DNA of 64,000 nucleotides from CAYQEC01 sp964416425. Its GTDB lineage: Bacteria > Actinomycetota > Acidimicrobiia > Spongiisociales > UBA5794. Every line of letters begins with the position of its first letter. Position 1 is the stretch's first letter. Position numbers and translations under genes: made by a program. Under the pieces are notes generated by a model. It saw only the letters and a program-made list of their open reading frames with translations. It did not search any database and was not told the DNA's origin. The stretch lies in contig CAYQEC010000005.1 in NCBI GenBank assembly GCA_964416425.1, positions 1-64,000 of the forward strand, written 5' to 3'. This document shows, piece after piece, positions 9,223 to 17,774 of this stretch.

Positions 9223-10272
9223 CTAGAGCAGATCCTGCTCGCGGATGCCGAACGACGGGTGGCGCAGCCGGCACAGCGCCAGCTTCTCGAGTTGCCGGAT
9301 CCGCTCGCGGGTGAGGTTGAACTCCTCCCCGATCTCTTCGAGCGTGCGCGGAACGCCGTCGTAGAAGCCATAGCGCAGCGCCAGGATCCGCCCCTCCCGA
9401 TCCGGGAGGCGCTCGATCGACTTGCGTAGGCTGTCGGCGATGTCGAGCTCCTCGGTCACCTTGACCGGGTCGATCGCATCCTCGTCCTCGATGAAGTCAC
9501 CGAGCTGGGCGCCGTCCTCGCCGACGGGCTGTTCGAGCGAGACGGTGTCGGCGACACCGAGCGCCAGCTCGACCTTGTCGACGTTGACGCCGGCTTCCTC
9601 GGCGATCTCTTCCGGCCGGGGCTCACGGCCCAGCTCGGCCTTGAGGCTCGCCTGGGCGGCCCGCACCGCAGCAAGGGTGTCGTGGAGGTGCACCGGGATG
9701 CGTACCGTGCGCGACTTGTCGGCGATGGCACGAGTGATCGCCTGCCGGATCCACCACGTCGCATAGGTGGAGAACTTGAAGCCCTTGCGCCAGTCGAACT
9801 TCTCGACGGCGCGGATCAGGCCCAGGTTGCCTTCCTGGATGAGGTCCAGGAAGTCGATGCCCGAGGTGTTGGCGTAGCGGCGGGCGTTGGCCACCACCAG
9901 CCGCAGGTTGGCGGTGAGGAAGGCATCCTTCGCCTCCCGGCCCCGGCGCACCTTGCGGCGCAGCGCCACCTCGTCGGTCCGGCCGGCGAAGTCGCCGGCG
10001 TCGAGCTTGTCCTGTGCGTCCTGCCCCGCTTCGATCTTCTGGGCGTACTCGACCTCGCGTTCGGCGGTGAGCAACTCGTACTCACCGATGGCGGTGAGGT
10101 ACTGGCTGACGAGATCGGTGGTGAGGCGACCGCGCTCGTCGGTGAGCTTGTTGCGGTCGCGGTCACGGCGCGAGCGCGACAACGTATCACGCTCCACGCG
10201 CTCCTTGGCCTCGAGGCGCTCTCTCATTGCCCGATCGAGCACCGAATCTCGCGCATTACCGCCTGTGGTCAT
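9223..10272 (-). CDS. RNA polymerase sigma factor, sigma-70 group 1/2
   Basis: 349 residues with regions 1.2, 2, 3 and 4 of the primary-like sigma family. Region 2 is intact (IDFLDLIQEGNLGLIRAVEKFD, FKFSTYATWWIRQAI), region 3 shows RIPVHLHDT, and region 4 ends with TLEEIGEEFNLTRERIRQLE. It lacks the long acidic N-terminal region of an actinobacterial housekeeping RpoD, which suggests an SigB/HrdB-like accessory primary-type sigma. The start follows TTGGAGGATT. Upstream lie a promoter (TTCACA-N17-GATAGT) and a perfect CRP-type palindrome placed downstream of the expected transcription start, a position expected to repress. Confidence 0.87.
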   Translation of the reverse strand: MTTGGNARDSVLDRAMRERLEAKERVERDTLSRSRRDRDRNKLTDERGRLTTDLVSQYLTAIGEYELLTAEREVEYAQKIEAGQDAQDKLDAGDFAGRTDEVALRRKVRRGREAKDAFLTANLRLVVANARRYANTSGIDFLDLIQEGNLGLIRAVEKFDWRKGFKFSTYATWWIRQAITRAIADKSRTVRIPVHLHDTLAAVRAAQASLKAELGREPRPEEIAEEAGVNVDKVELALGVADTVSLEQPVGEDGAQLGDFIEDEDAIDPVKVTEELDIADSLRKSIERLPDREGRILALRYGFYDGVPRTLEEIGEEFNLTRERIRQLEKLALCRLRHPSFGIREQDLL

Positions 10273-10348
10273 TCCGTGAATCCTCCAAGAGGTGCCGCCA
10301 GGCCTCGTCCGTCATACACCCCGACCCTATCGCGCCATCTCCACGATG

Positions 10349-10368
10349 CTTGTGAATGTCGTCACAAG
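10349..10368. promoter_or_regulatory. CRP/GlxR-type operator
   Basis: CTTGTGA-ATGTCG-TCACAAG is a perfect inverted repeat with 7-base arms; its core TGTGA-N6-TCACA (10351-10366) matches the CRP/FNR-family consensus at every fixed position. It lies 77 bases upstream of the sigma factor start and roughly 10-25 bases downstream of its predicted transcription start. The CRP consensus is established knowledge; the effect on transcription is inferred. Confidence 0.7.
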
Positions 10369-10382
10369 TGGGGGCTCGCCTC

Positions 10383-10411
10383 ACTATCACACAATGCAAG
10401 GGGTTTGTGAA
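10383..10411 (-). promoter_or_regulatory. Promoter of the sigma factor gene
   Basis: TTCACA (10406-10411, five of six bases of TTGACA) and GATAGT (10383-10388) are separated by 17 bases on the minus strand. The -35 lies within the 3' arm of a GGGGTT/AACCCC inverted repeat at 10400-10415. The remainder of the 324-base gap to the next gene shows no coding signal. Confidence 0.5.
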
Positions 10412-10584
10412 CCCCCCAAAGGCCTGTGACGACCGTTTTCCGTACCAGGACTGACAACGTTCCCGTTCTTGGATTCATTCCTTCGCATATGGCCTGGTGG
10501 CAATGCTGCCGGGCCATACCGCGCCCCTCCTCGCCTTCCTTCGTCCGGCGGCCCCGGACCGTCCTCGTGATTGCCGCCGCGGCG

Positions 10585-10590
10585 TAGGGT
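10585..10590 (+). promoter_or_regulatory. Leaderless -10 box, TAGGGT
   Basis: TAGGGT lies six bases before the ATG at 10597, the same hexamer and spacing found before arsR at 40644. No ribosome binding site is present. Confidence 0.45.
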
Positions 10591-10596
10591 GCCCCC

Positions 10597-12642
10597 ATGC
10601 CCAACCGCCTCGCCCACGCCACCAGTCCCTACCTGCTCCAGCACGCCGCCAACCCGGTGGACTGGCACGAGTGGGGTGAGGAGGCATTCACCGAAGCGGC
10701 CCGCCGGCAGTGCCCGGTGCTGCTCTCGGTCGGCTACGCCGCCTGTCATTGGTGCCACGTGATGGCCCACGAGTCGTTCGAGGATCCTGCCACCGCCGCC
10801 CTCATGAACGAGCGGTTCGTCAATGTCAAGGTCGATCGGGAGGAACGACCCGACGTCGATCGCATCTACATGGACGCGGTCCAGGCCATGACCGGCCACG
10901 GCGGCTGGCCGATGACGGTGTTCCTCCTGCCGAGCGGCGAGCCCTTCCTCGCCGGCACCTACTTCCCGGCGGAGCCGCGCCGCGGCCTGCCGTCGTTCCG
11001 GCAGGTGCTCGAAGGCGTCGCGGCGGCGTGGGACACACAACGCCCCGAACTCGCCGGCCAGGGGCGGCGCATCGCCAAGGCCATCGCGGCGGGCCTCCCA
11101 TCCGGGGAGGCGCCCCCGATCGAGGAGGCGATCGCCACCGCCGTCGAACGGCTCGGCCAGACCCATGACCCGGTCCACGGCGGCTTCGGGGGCGCCCCCA
11201 AGTTCCCGCAGGCGCCAGTGCTCGAGCTGCTGCTGCGGGTCGCGGCGCTCGACCGCCCCACCGGACTGGCCGGCGCCGCCGCCGCCCTGCTGGAGGCCAC
11301 CCTCGACGGCATGGCCGCCGGCGGCATCTACGACCACCTCGGTGGGGGGTTCGCCCGCTACTCGGTCGACGCGGCCTGGCAGATCCCCCACTTCGAGAAG
11401 ATGCTCACCGACAACGCCCTGCTAGCCCGGATCTACCTCCGGGCTTCCCAGGTCACCGGCGATCCGGCCCGCCGCGCCACCTACCGGCGGGTGGCGATCG
11501 AAACCCTCGACTACCTGATGCGGGACATGACCGATCCGCATGGCGGCCTGTCCTCGTCACAGGACGCCGACTCCGAAGGCGTCGAAGGCAAGTACTACAT
11601 CTGGACGTGGGACGAGCTGGGCGAGGTGCTCGGCGACGATCAAGCGATCGTGGCCGCCCTCTACGGAGCAACACCTGCCGGAAACTTCGAAGGAGCGAAC
11701 ATCCTGCACCGGGCGGCGGCGCCGGAGAAGGTGGCGGCCGACCTCGGGATCACACCCGCCGCCGTGCTCGCCGTGGCGGACCGGGCTGGCGCCGCGCTGC
11801 GATCGGTCCGTTCGCGGCGGGTCCGCCCCGCCACCGACGACAAGGTCGTGGCCGCCTGGAACGGCCTGGCGTTGCGGGCCTTCGCCGAAGCCGGCGCGAT
11901 CCTGCCGAGCGACCGGTACCTGGCGCAGGCGATCGGGATCGCCGAGTTCGCCACCACCATCCTGCGGCGGGCCGACGGCCGCCTGCTGCGGAGCTGGCGG
12001 CACGGCGCCGCCGGGGGGCCCGGGTTCTGCGACGACTACGGCGCCCTCGCCGTCGGTCTCTTCACGCTGTACCAGGCCACCGGCGACAAGCGATGGTTCC
12101 ACGAAGGGGAGCGCCTCACCCGGGACCTGATCGACCTGTTCGCCGACGGCGACCACGGGTTCCACGCCACCGGATCGGACGCCGCTCCCCTCATCGCCCG
12201 GCCCAAGAACCTCATGGACGGCGCCACCCCGTCGGACAACTCCCTCGCCGCCGAGGCCGTCCAGATCCTCACTGCCTATACCGGGGACGCCGCCCTCACG
12301 GGACTTCTCGACGGGATCGCCGCCGCCGCGGCGCTGCTGCTGGAACGCCACCCCACCGCGGTCGGGGGGCTGCTCGGGGTACTGGCGGTGGCGACGGAGG
12401 TCAAGGAGGTGGCGATCGTGGGCGCTGCCGCCGAACGGGAGCCCCTCACCGCGGTGCTGTGGGAGAGCTTCCGCCCCGACTGCGTGCTCGCCACCCATTC
12501 CCCGGGTGAGCCGACCCGGATCCCGCTGCTGGCGGGGAGGAACCTGCACGACGGCGCCGCAGCCGCCCATGTCTGCCGTCACTTCGCATGCCGCCTGCCG
12601 GTGACCACCCCGGAGGCGCTCCGGGCCGAGCTGGACGGTTGA
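10597..12642 (+). CDS. DUF255 thioredoxin-domain protein (YyaL/SPATA20 family)
   Basis: 681 residues, the usual length of the family. The N-terminal 170 residues form a thioredoxin-like domain with the CHWCH motif (YAACHWCHVMAHESF) and the family hallmark NRLxxATSPYLLQHAxNPVDW. The remainder is an (alpha/alpha)6 barrel as in glycosidases and mannose epimerases, with YDHLGGGFARYS and TDDKVVAAWNGLA. The cellular role is not settled for any member. The gene is monocistronic with a leaderless-type promoter. Confidence 0.88.
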   Translation: MPNRLAHATSPYLLQHAANPVDWHEWGEEAFTEAARRQCPVLLSVGYAACHWCHVMAHESFEDPATAALMNERFVNVKVDREERPDVDRIYMDAVQAMTGHGGWPMTVFLLPSGEPFLAGTYFPAEPRRGLPSFRQVLEGVAAAWDTQRPELAGQGRRIAKAIAAGLPSGEAPPIEEAIATAVERLGQTHDPVHGGFGGAPKFPQAPVLELLLRVAALDRPTGLAGAAAALLEATLDGMAAGGIYDHLGGGFARYSVDAAWQIPHFEKMLTDNALLARIYLRASQVTGDPARRATYRRVAIETLDYLMRDMTDPHGGLSSSQDADSEGVEGKYYIWTWDELGEVLGDDQAIVAALYGATPAGNFEGANILHRAAAPEKVAADLGITPAAVLAVADRAGAALRSVRSRRVRPATDDKVVAAWNGLALRAFAEAGAILPSDRYLAQAIGIAEFATTILRRADGRLLRSWRHGAAGGPGFCDDYGALAVGLFTLYQATGDKRWFHEGERLTRDLIDLFADGDHGFHATGSDAAPLIARPKNLMDGATPSDNSLAAEAVQILTAYTGDAALTGLLDGIAAAAALLLERHPTAVGGLLGVLAVATEVKEVAIVGAAAEREPLTAVLWESFRPDCVLATHSPGEPTRIPLLAGRNLHDGAAAAHVCRHFACRLPVTTPEALRAELDG

Positions 12643-12742
12643 GCACACGCGGCTCAGGCGAAGATACCTCGCCGGCGGCGGCGCGAGGAAAACCCTGCCA
12701 TGATTCGTGGCATACTTCAGGGCTTCCGTAAGCTATCGAACC

Positions 12743-13921
12743 GTGAGCGACGAAACCCCCCAAGGCATCTGCATCTTCTGCGGGACGGCCCGGCCCGTCA
12801 ACGTCGCCATCTGCCCGACGTGCAAACGCACCTGGATCGACCGGAGGCTGACCGAAACGCCGCTGGCCGCCACCCCGCCGCCGGCCCCTGAGGCCGCACC
12901 CGACGCCACCATCCCCGTCCCGCCGGAGGGCGAAGCGCTGCCGGAACCGGAACCGATCGACACGATCTCCCTCGACGAGCTGAATGCCCGGCTCGCCCGG
13001 AGCGGGGAGGCTACGCCGCCTCCTCCCCCGCCGGAGCCGGCCATCCCTGCCGCACCGAGCCCGCCGCCGCCCGCCGTGGCGCCCCCGGCGCCGCCCGGCG
13101 AGCCGTCCTTCGCCGCCGGTCCTTCCGGGCCCGGCGAGCCCCCTGAGCCACCGCCCCCGGTGGCCCGCGACCGCCGCGGGTGGTGGGTGGCTCTCGCGGT
13201 CGCCGCTGCGGTGCTCTCCCTCTACCTCATCGTCTTCGTCTTGCTGCTGAACGACGGCAACGGCGAACCGGTCGCCATCACCTCGACGACCACCACCTCG
13301 TCGACCACCACGCCGGCCACCACCACGACCACCTCGGCGACAACGACCACCACCTCCAGCACGACCACCACCACGACGATCCCGCCCATCGACCCGGTCG
13401 GCGATCCCATCCCGCTCACCGACCTCGAGCTGGGTGCCTTCGCCCTCGGGCCGCTCGACCTCGCCACCGACTCGACCGACGCCCTCGGACGGCTCGCCGC
13501 CACCTTGGGGCAGCCGGAGGCGACGGCGGAGGCCGGCGAGGCCGACGGGCTCTGCCCCGGCACCACCGGGAGCACGTATCGCTGGAGCGGGCTCACCACG
13601 ATCTTCCTCGACGTCGACGGCGGCCAGGCCCTGGTGGGATACCGGCTGGCGCCCGCCCCCGACGGTGCGGCGGCCGACACCGACCAGCTTGCGACGCTCT
13701 CGGGGCTGCGCCTCGGCCAGACGGTGGGCGACATCCGGTCGATCTACGCCAACTCGCGGGTCACCATCATCGACCACGCCGGCACGCCCCACTTCGTGCT
13801 GCAGCGCTCCAGCGACGACCGCACCCTGCTGTGGGGCCCCGTCACGTCGTCGGACGACGCCGGAATCGTCGAAGGCATCTCGTCGCCGCTCTGGTGCGAC
13901 GACGGCCCCAGTCCTTCTTGA
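12743..13921 (+). CDS. Zinc-ribbon, membrane-anchored protein with Thr stalk and repeat-type C-terminal domain
   Basis: 392 residues. Order: zinc ribbon CIFCG...CPTC (about residues 9-25), a proline-rich cytosolic linker to 145, one transmembrane helix (147-169), a Thr/Ser stalk (about 178-213), then an extracellular domain (217-392). That domain holds two copies of an L-G-x(n)-LG-type motif (DALGRLAATLGQPE and SGLRLGQTVGDIRSIY), reminiscent of SmpA/OmlA-BLIP folds, plus two cysteines that could pair. It is paralogous to the gene at 16029, with which it brackets the LCP fusion. GTG start chosen because it is the first with the ribbon intact. Function unknown. Confidence 0.72.
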   Translation: MSDETPQGICIFCGTARPVNVAICPTCKRTWIDRRLTETPLAATPPPAPEAAPDATIPVPPEGEALPEPEPIDTISLDELNARLARSGEATPPPPPPEPAIPAAPSPPPPAVAPPAPPGEPSFAAGPSGPGEPPEPPPPVARDRRGWWVALAVAAAVLSLYLIVFVLLLNDGNGEPVAITSTTTTSSTTTPATTTTTSATTTTTSSTTTTTTIPPIDPVGDPIPLTDLELGAFALGPLDLATDSTDALGRLAATLGQPEATAEAGEADGLCPGTTGSTYRWSGLTTIFLDVDGGQALVGYRLAPAPDGAAADTDQLATLSGLRLGQTVGDIRSIYANSRVTIIDHAGTPHFVLQRSSDDRTLLWGPVTSSDDAGIVEGISSPLWCDDGPSPS

Positions 13922-14009
13922 CGACCCCACCCCAAGCGCTTCCAGCCGCACGGTTCCCGAAGCGAGATAACATTGTGCGTCGTCCGGGCTGTTCGAGGAT
14001 CCTGTCTCC

Positions 14010-15938
14010 ATGAACGCGAATCACAAAACGGCCGCTCCGCCCTCCCTGCTGGGGCGGGTGCTCACGATTGCCAACATCGGCTCGGTGATCGTCGGCATCG
14101 TGGTGTTCCTGGTGCTGGTGCGCGCCTGGAACAGCCACGTCGGCGGCCTGCTCGCCGCCCTCGTCGCCGGGTTCGCCACCGCCGTCGCCTGGGTCTTGTG
14201 GAACCGCCTCTCCGCCGGTCCCCCGCTCGCCAAGATCATCCCCGGCACCCTGCTCGGCACCATCCCCTCCACCCCCGGCCTCCCCACCCCGACTCTCACC
14301 CAGCCGGCCTCCCCCACCGCCGAGGCCTATCGCGCCGCCTCGCGCCGCCTCGAATCGGCCACCACCGGCCAGGTGGTGCTGGTCTCCAGCGCGGGGCCGG
14401 GACAGGGTGCCAGCACCGTGGCGCTCAACCTCGCCATCGGCGCCACCCAGGAGGGCCGCCGGGTTCTTCTCGTCGACGGCGACCTCTCCACCCAGGGCCT
14501 GTCCCGGTTCGGGCACACCGGCGCCGCCCCCGGGCTCACCGACCTCGCCGAGGGAACCGCCACCCTCGTCGAGGCGTCCCGGCTGTGGCTGATCGACTCC
14601 GCCAACCGGCTTCCCTTCGTGCCTGCCGGGAGCCGTCCCGACAATCCCACCGCCCTCCAGGGAACCCGCCTCGCCGACGCGGTGGACCAGATCACCGAAC
14701 ACGCCGACCTCATGCTCATCAACGCTGCCCCACCCGGCTGGGACGGCGACCAGCAAACCCTCGCCACCCACGCCGACGGGACGATCCTGGTCGTCACCGA
14801 GCGGGGTGACCGCACCGCCATCGCCGAGGCGTGCCGCCGCTTCGAAGAGATGGGGGCCCCGGTCGTCGGCTACGTCGTCAACCACAGCTCCCATCACCGC
14901 GCCGCCCCCGAGCACTGGCTGCGCCGCGCCCTGAAGCGGGCCTTCGCCACCGCCTCGATCATCATCGTCGCCTACACGGCGTGGACCGGCTACCAGCTGT
15001 GGCACTCCTGGAACAGTGTCGAGCGGGACCAGTTCGACGTCGAGACCGCCCTCGGGGTACTGCCCCCGATTCCGCCGGACCTGTTCGAGACCGCCGACCT
15101 CTCCCCGGAGACCGCCTCGGCCATCACCGCGGTGCCCTCCGACCGGGAGTTCACCACTTTCATGATCGTCGGCAGCGACCTCGGCGGGGAACGGGCCGAC
15201 GTCATCATCCTCGCCCTCTTCCCCACCAACGGCGACCCACCACTCATGGTGTCGCTGCCACGGGACCTCTACGTCGTCAACCGCTGCACCCAGGGGTTCG
15301 ACCGCCTCAACGCCAACCTCGGGGGCTGCGGGGACACCGTCAACGGGCCGACCCTGCTCGCCCTCGCGGTCGAGGATTTCACCGGCATCCCCGTCGACCA
15401 CTTCGCCCTCTTCGATTTCGACGGTTTCCAGCGCATCATCGACCAGGTGAGTGGGGTCGAGATCTGCGTCGACCACGACGTGCGCGACCGCAAGTCCGGC
15501 CTGGACCTGCCGGCCGGCTGCACCAACGCCAGCGGGGAACAGGCCCTCGCCTGGGTCCGGTCCCGCCACACCCTCGAGCTGGTGAACGGCCGGTGGCGGG
15601 TCATGCCCGGGGTCAACGACCTCGCCCGCAACGAACGCCAGCAAGACGTGATCCTCGCCATGTTCGACAAGATACGGGCCTTCAAGTCGTCGAACGACCT
15701 CACCCGCACCGTGCGCAGCGTGACCGACGCCTTCACCCTCGACAACCAGCTCGGCGTGACCGAGGCGATCCGCCTCGCTTGGGACCTCAGGAACATCGAT
15801 CCGGCGACGATCGTGCGGCTCCAGGTCCCGGTGGCGGACTACCTCACCGCCCAGGGCGCGGCCGTGCTCATCCCCACCGCCTCGTTCGACAGCGTCATCG
15901 CCGAGTACTACGGGATCGCCGCCGAGGAGGCGTCCTGA
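14010..15938 (+). CDS. CpsD/BY-kinase-like domain fused to LytR-CpsA-Psr (LCP) ligase
   Basis: 642 residues. Two N-terminal membrane helices (about 18-58), a ParA/CpsD-like cytoplasmic domain (about 105-300), a third membrane helix (about 309-335), then an extracellular LCP domain (about 380-610). LCP enzymes transfer lipid-linked glycans to peptidoglycan; the conserved features R-x-D (GERADVIIL), PRD (SLPRDLYV), R-x-R (WVRSRHT) and RNxRQQ are present. The kinase-like part has GPGQGAST where CpsD has PGxGKST, so the P-loop lysine is missing, and it lacks the usual Tyr cluster. The likely role is a regulated or polymer-length-coupled glycan ligase with a non-catalytic kinase module; fusion is the unusual point. 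Confidence 0.82.
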   Translation: MNANHKTAAPPSLLGRVLTIANIGSVIVGIVVFLVLVRAWNSHVGGLLAALVAGFATAVAWVLWNRLSAGPPLAKIIPGTLLGTIPSTPGLPTPTLTQPASPTAEAYRAASRRLESATTGQVVLVSSAGPGQGASTVALNLAIGATQEGRRVLLVDGDLSTQGLSRFGHTGAAPGLTDLAEGTATLVEASRLWLIDSANRLPFVPAGSRPDNPTALQGTRLADAVDQITEHADLMLINAAPPGWDGDQQTLATHADGTILVVTERGDRTAIAEACRRFEEMGAPVVGYVVNHSSHHRAAPEHWLRRALKRAFATASIIIVAYTAWTGYQLWHSWNSVERDQFDVETALGVLPPIPPDLFETADLSPETASAITAVPSDREFTTFMIVGSDLGGERADVIILALFPTNGDPPLMVSLPRDLYVVNRCTQGFDRLNANLGGCGDTVNGPTLLALAVEDFTGIPVDHFALFDFDGFQRIIDQVSGVEICVDHDVRDRKSGLDLPAGCTNASGEQALAWVRSRHTLELVNGRWRVMPGVNDLARNERQQDVILAMFDKIRAFKSSNDLTRTVRSVTDAFTLDNQLGVTEAIRLAWDLRNIDPATIVRLQVPVADYLTAQGAAVLIPTASFDSVIAEYYGIAAEEAS

Positions 15939-16028
15939 CCCGACCTGACATGCGATTCGGCATAAGATGGCGATTGCGGCGGAGCGTCTGCGGGGGTCGT
16001 GGACACCGCGAATGACGAAGAGGGAACC

Positions 16029-16961
16029 GTGACGGACTACTACGACCCGAATCGACCACCTCCCGACGAGCCGTTCGACCCCTACGAGGGCCTGCTCGAT
16101 CTCTCCGGGGGCGAGCCCATCCCGCCCCTCGAGGATCCGCGCCTCCCGCCCGCCGGCCCTCCCCGCTCCCCGCTCCTCACCGGCCTCATCCTGGGACTGC
16201 TGCTGGTGGTGTTGAGCATCGCCCTCTTCCAGTTCGCCCGCGGCGACGACACCGCGGCCGGGCCCACCGAGACCACGGCCCCCGGCGACACCGTCGCCGG
16301 GGACGGGGGAACCACCGTGGCGGGTAGCGAAACCACCGCGCCCGACGACGGCTCCACGACATCCTCGACGACGCTCCCGAGTTCCGGACAGCCCTACGTG
16401 GCTGCAGGCGATCCGATCCCGATCGAGGACCTGACGCTCCAGGTCGACGGCATCGGCGAGGTCAAGCTAGGTCAGCCCGCCGCCGAGGCCATCGGGCGCC
16501 TCATCGCCAGCCTCGGGGAGCCCGACTCGGACAGCGGCAACATCGTCTCCTCAGGGACCTACGGGGCGTGCACCGGAGACGCGGTGCGGATCGTCACCTG
16601 GGGACCGCTCGCCGCCGTCGTCCTCGTCGACGACGACGGCACCGAGACCTTCGCCGGCTACCGGGTCGACTGGGACATCCCCACCACGGCGGGAGGAACC
16701 CTCGCCGATTCTCCCGCCAGTGACCTCGCCACCCTCAGCGGGCTCCAGGTGGGGAATTCGGTACGGGAGCTGAAGACCATCTACAACGGCTTCAACATCG
16801 ACTTCGTCGATGACCCGCAGCTCCATACGACCTTCGAGTTGCGGGGCGCCAACACCGACAACCTGCTGCTGTGGGGCCCGGTGACCGCCGACACCGACGC
16901 CGGCATCGTCACCGGTATCTACTCTCCCAACGCCTGCGAGCACTTCTCACTGAACGGGTGA
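16029..16961 (+). CDS. Membrane-anchored protein, paralogue of the protein at 12743
   Basis: 310 residues: acidic, proline-rich cytosolic N-terminus without a zinc ribbon, transmembrane helix at about 49-70, Thr/Ser stalk at about 77-120, and the same extracellular domain as the gene at 12743. Shared landmarks include GDPIPIEDL versus GDPIPLTDL, LATLSGLQVGNSV versus LATLSGLRLGQTV, and LLLWGPVTADTDAGIVTGIYSP versus LLWGPVTSSDDAGIVEGISSP; both keep one cysteine early in the domain and one near the end. GTG at 16029 is preceded by AGAGGGA; GTG at 15999 would add ten residues. It follows the LCP fusion by 90 bases. Confidence 0.7.
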   Translation: MTDYYDPNRPPPDEPFDPYEGLLDLSGGEPIPPLEDPRLPPAGPPRSPLLTGLILGLLLVVLSIALFQFARGDDTAAGPTETTAPGDTVAGDGGTTVAGSETTAPDDGSTTSSTTLPSSGQPYVAAGDPIPIEDLTLQVDGIGEVKLGQPAAEAIGRLIASLGEPDSDSGNIVSSGTYGACTGDAVRIVTWGPLAAVVLVDDDGTETFAGYRVDWDIPTTAGGTLADSPASDLATLSGLQVGNSVRELKTIYNGFNIDFVDDPQLHTTFELRGANTDNLLLWGPVTADTDAGIVTGIYSPNACEHFSLNG

Positions 16962-17012
16962 AGGTGGTCCGCTAGCATCGCCCCCACCCTCGACCAGGAG
17001 AACTCTCCGCCC

Positions 17013-17741
17013 ATGTGGCAGCGCACCCTGTCGGCCGCCTGGGGAGCCGCCGTCGGCTCCCTGCTCGCCCTTGGCGTCTTGGTGTTGTTCACCGGCCGCC
17101 AAGCCATCGGTTCGGTCGGAGCGGTGGTGCTGGACTACGACGCGGTCCGTGCCCGGCCCCAGTTCGCGGTGTCCAGCGGCGGGCTCTTCCTCTTGGTGGC
17201 GGGAATCGCCCTGCTCGGCGGGCTCGCCGTCGCCGCCCTCACCTACGCCCGCAGCCGAGAGCTGGATCCCACCAGCGAGCGGTTCCCGTTGCGTGCCGTG
17301 CTCCCGGTCGGTGCAGTGACCAGCCTCGTCGCCGGCTATGCCGTGTTGCGGGCCGGTCTCGGGGCGACTGCCGACATCGGCGGCGGCGTAGTCACCATCT
17401 CCGCCTTCCGCATGATCGTCGTCACCCTGCTCGCCGGTTTCGTCGCAGGCGCCGTCACCGCCGGCATCGTCGAACCCCTTGCCCGGAAGCGGGTCCTCGG
17501 CTTCGGGGGCGAGGCATGGCCGGCGGATCGTGGCACGTTCCTGCGTGCCATGGCACGTGCGGTGGGGGCGCCGATGCTGGCCGCCATCACGATCGTGGCG
17601 CTGGCGATCGGTCTGTCCGAACTGCTGCTCGCCCTCGGCAAGGATGCCGCGGTGGCCGTCTTCGCCGTCGTGGCCGCGGTGGTGCTGGGCGGCGTTGCCC
17701 TGGTCGCCTACCGCCCCTGGGACCGATCTAACGGCACCTGA
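17013..17741 (+). CDS. Polytopic membrane protein of unknown function
   Basis: 242 residues with five to six predicted transmembrane helices and short polar loops; no catalytic or transport motif recognised. An AGGAG site lies ahead of the ATG, and a TAGCAT hexamer further upstream could be its -10. It follows the envelope block in the same orientation and is convergent with the oxidase operon. The C-terminus is short and basic (YRPWDRSNGT). Confidence 0.65.
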   Translation: MWQRTLSAAWGAAVGSLLALGVLVLFTGRQAIGSVGAVVLDYDAVRARPQFAVSSGGLFLLVAGIALLGGLAVAALTYARSRELDPTSERFPLRAVLPVGAVTSLVAGYAVLRAGLGATADIGGGVVTISAFRMIVVTLLAGFVAGAVTAGIVEPLARKRVLGFGGEAWPADRGTFLRAMARAVGAPMLAAITIVALAIGLSELLLALGKDAAVAVFAVVAAVVLGGVALVAYRPWDRSNGT

Positions 17742-17774
17742 CCGCTCGGATCGCGCCGGGGACGGTCGGTCAGG
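17737..17774. terminator. Possible bidirectional terminator between convergent genes
   Basis: CCTGACCG (17737-17744) and CGGTCAGG (17767-17774) form a perfect 8-base inverted repeat with a 22-base loop, spanning the stop codons of the membrane protein and ctaG. There is no T-tract, so the assignment is weak. Confidence 0.3.

Noticed and set aside
13290..13390. ACC/ACG-rich tract that looks like a microsatellite or CRISPR
   Set aside because: It encodes the Thr/Ser stalk of the protein at 12743 in frame; similar tracts at 44,180-44,270 and 63,890-64,000 are stalks too.
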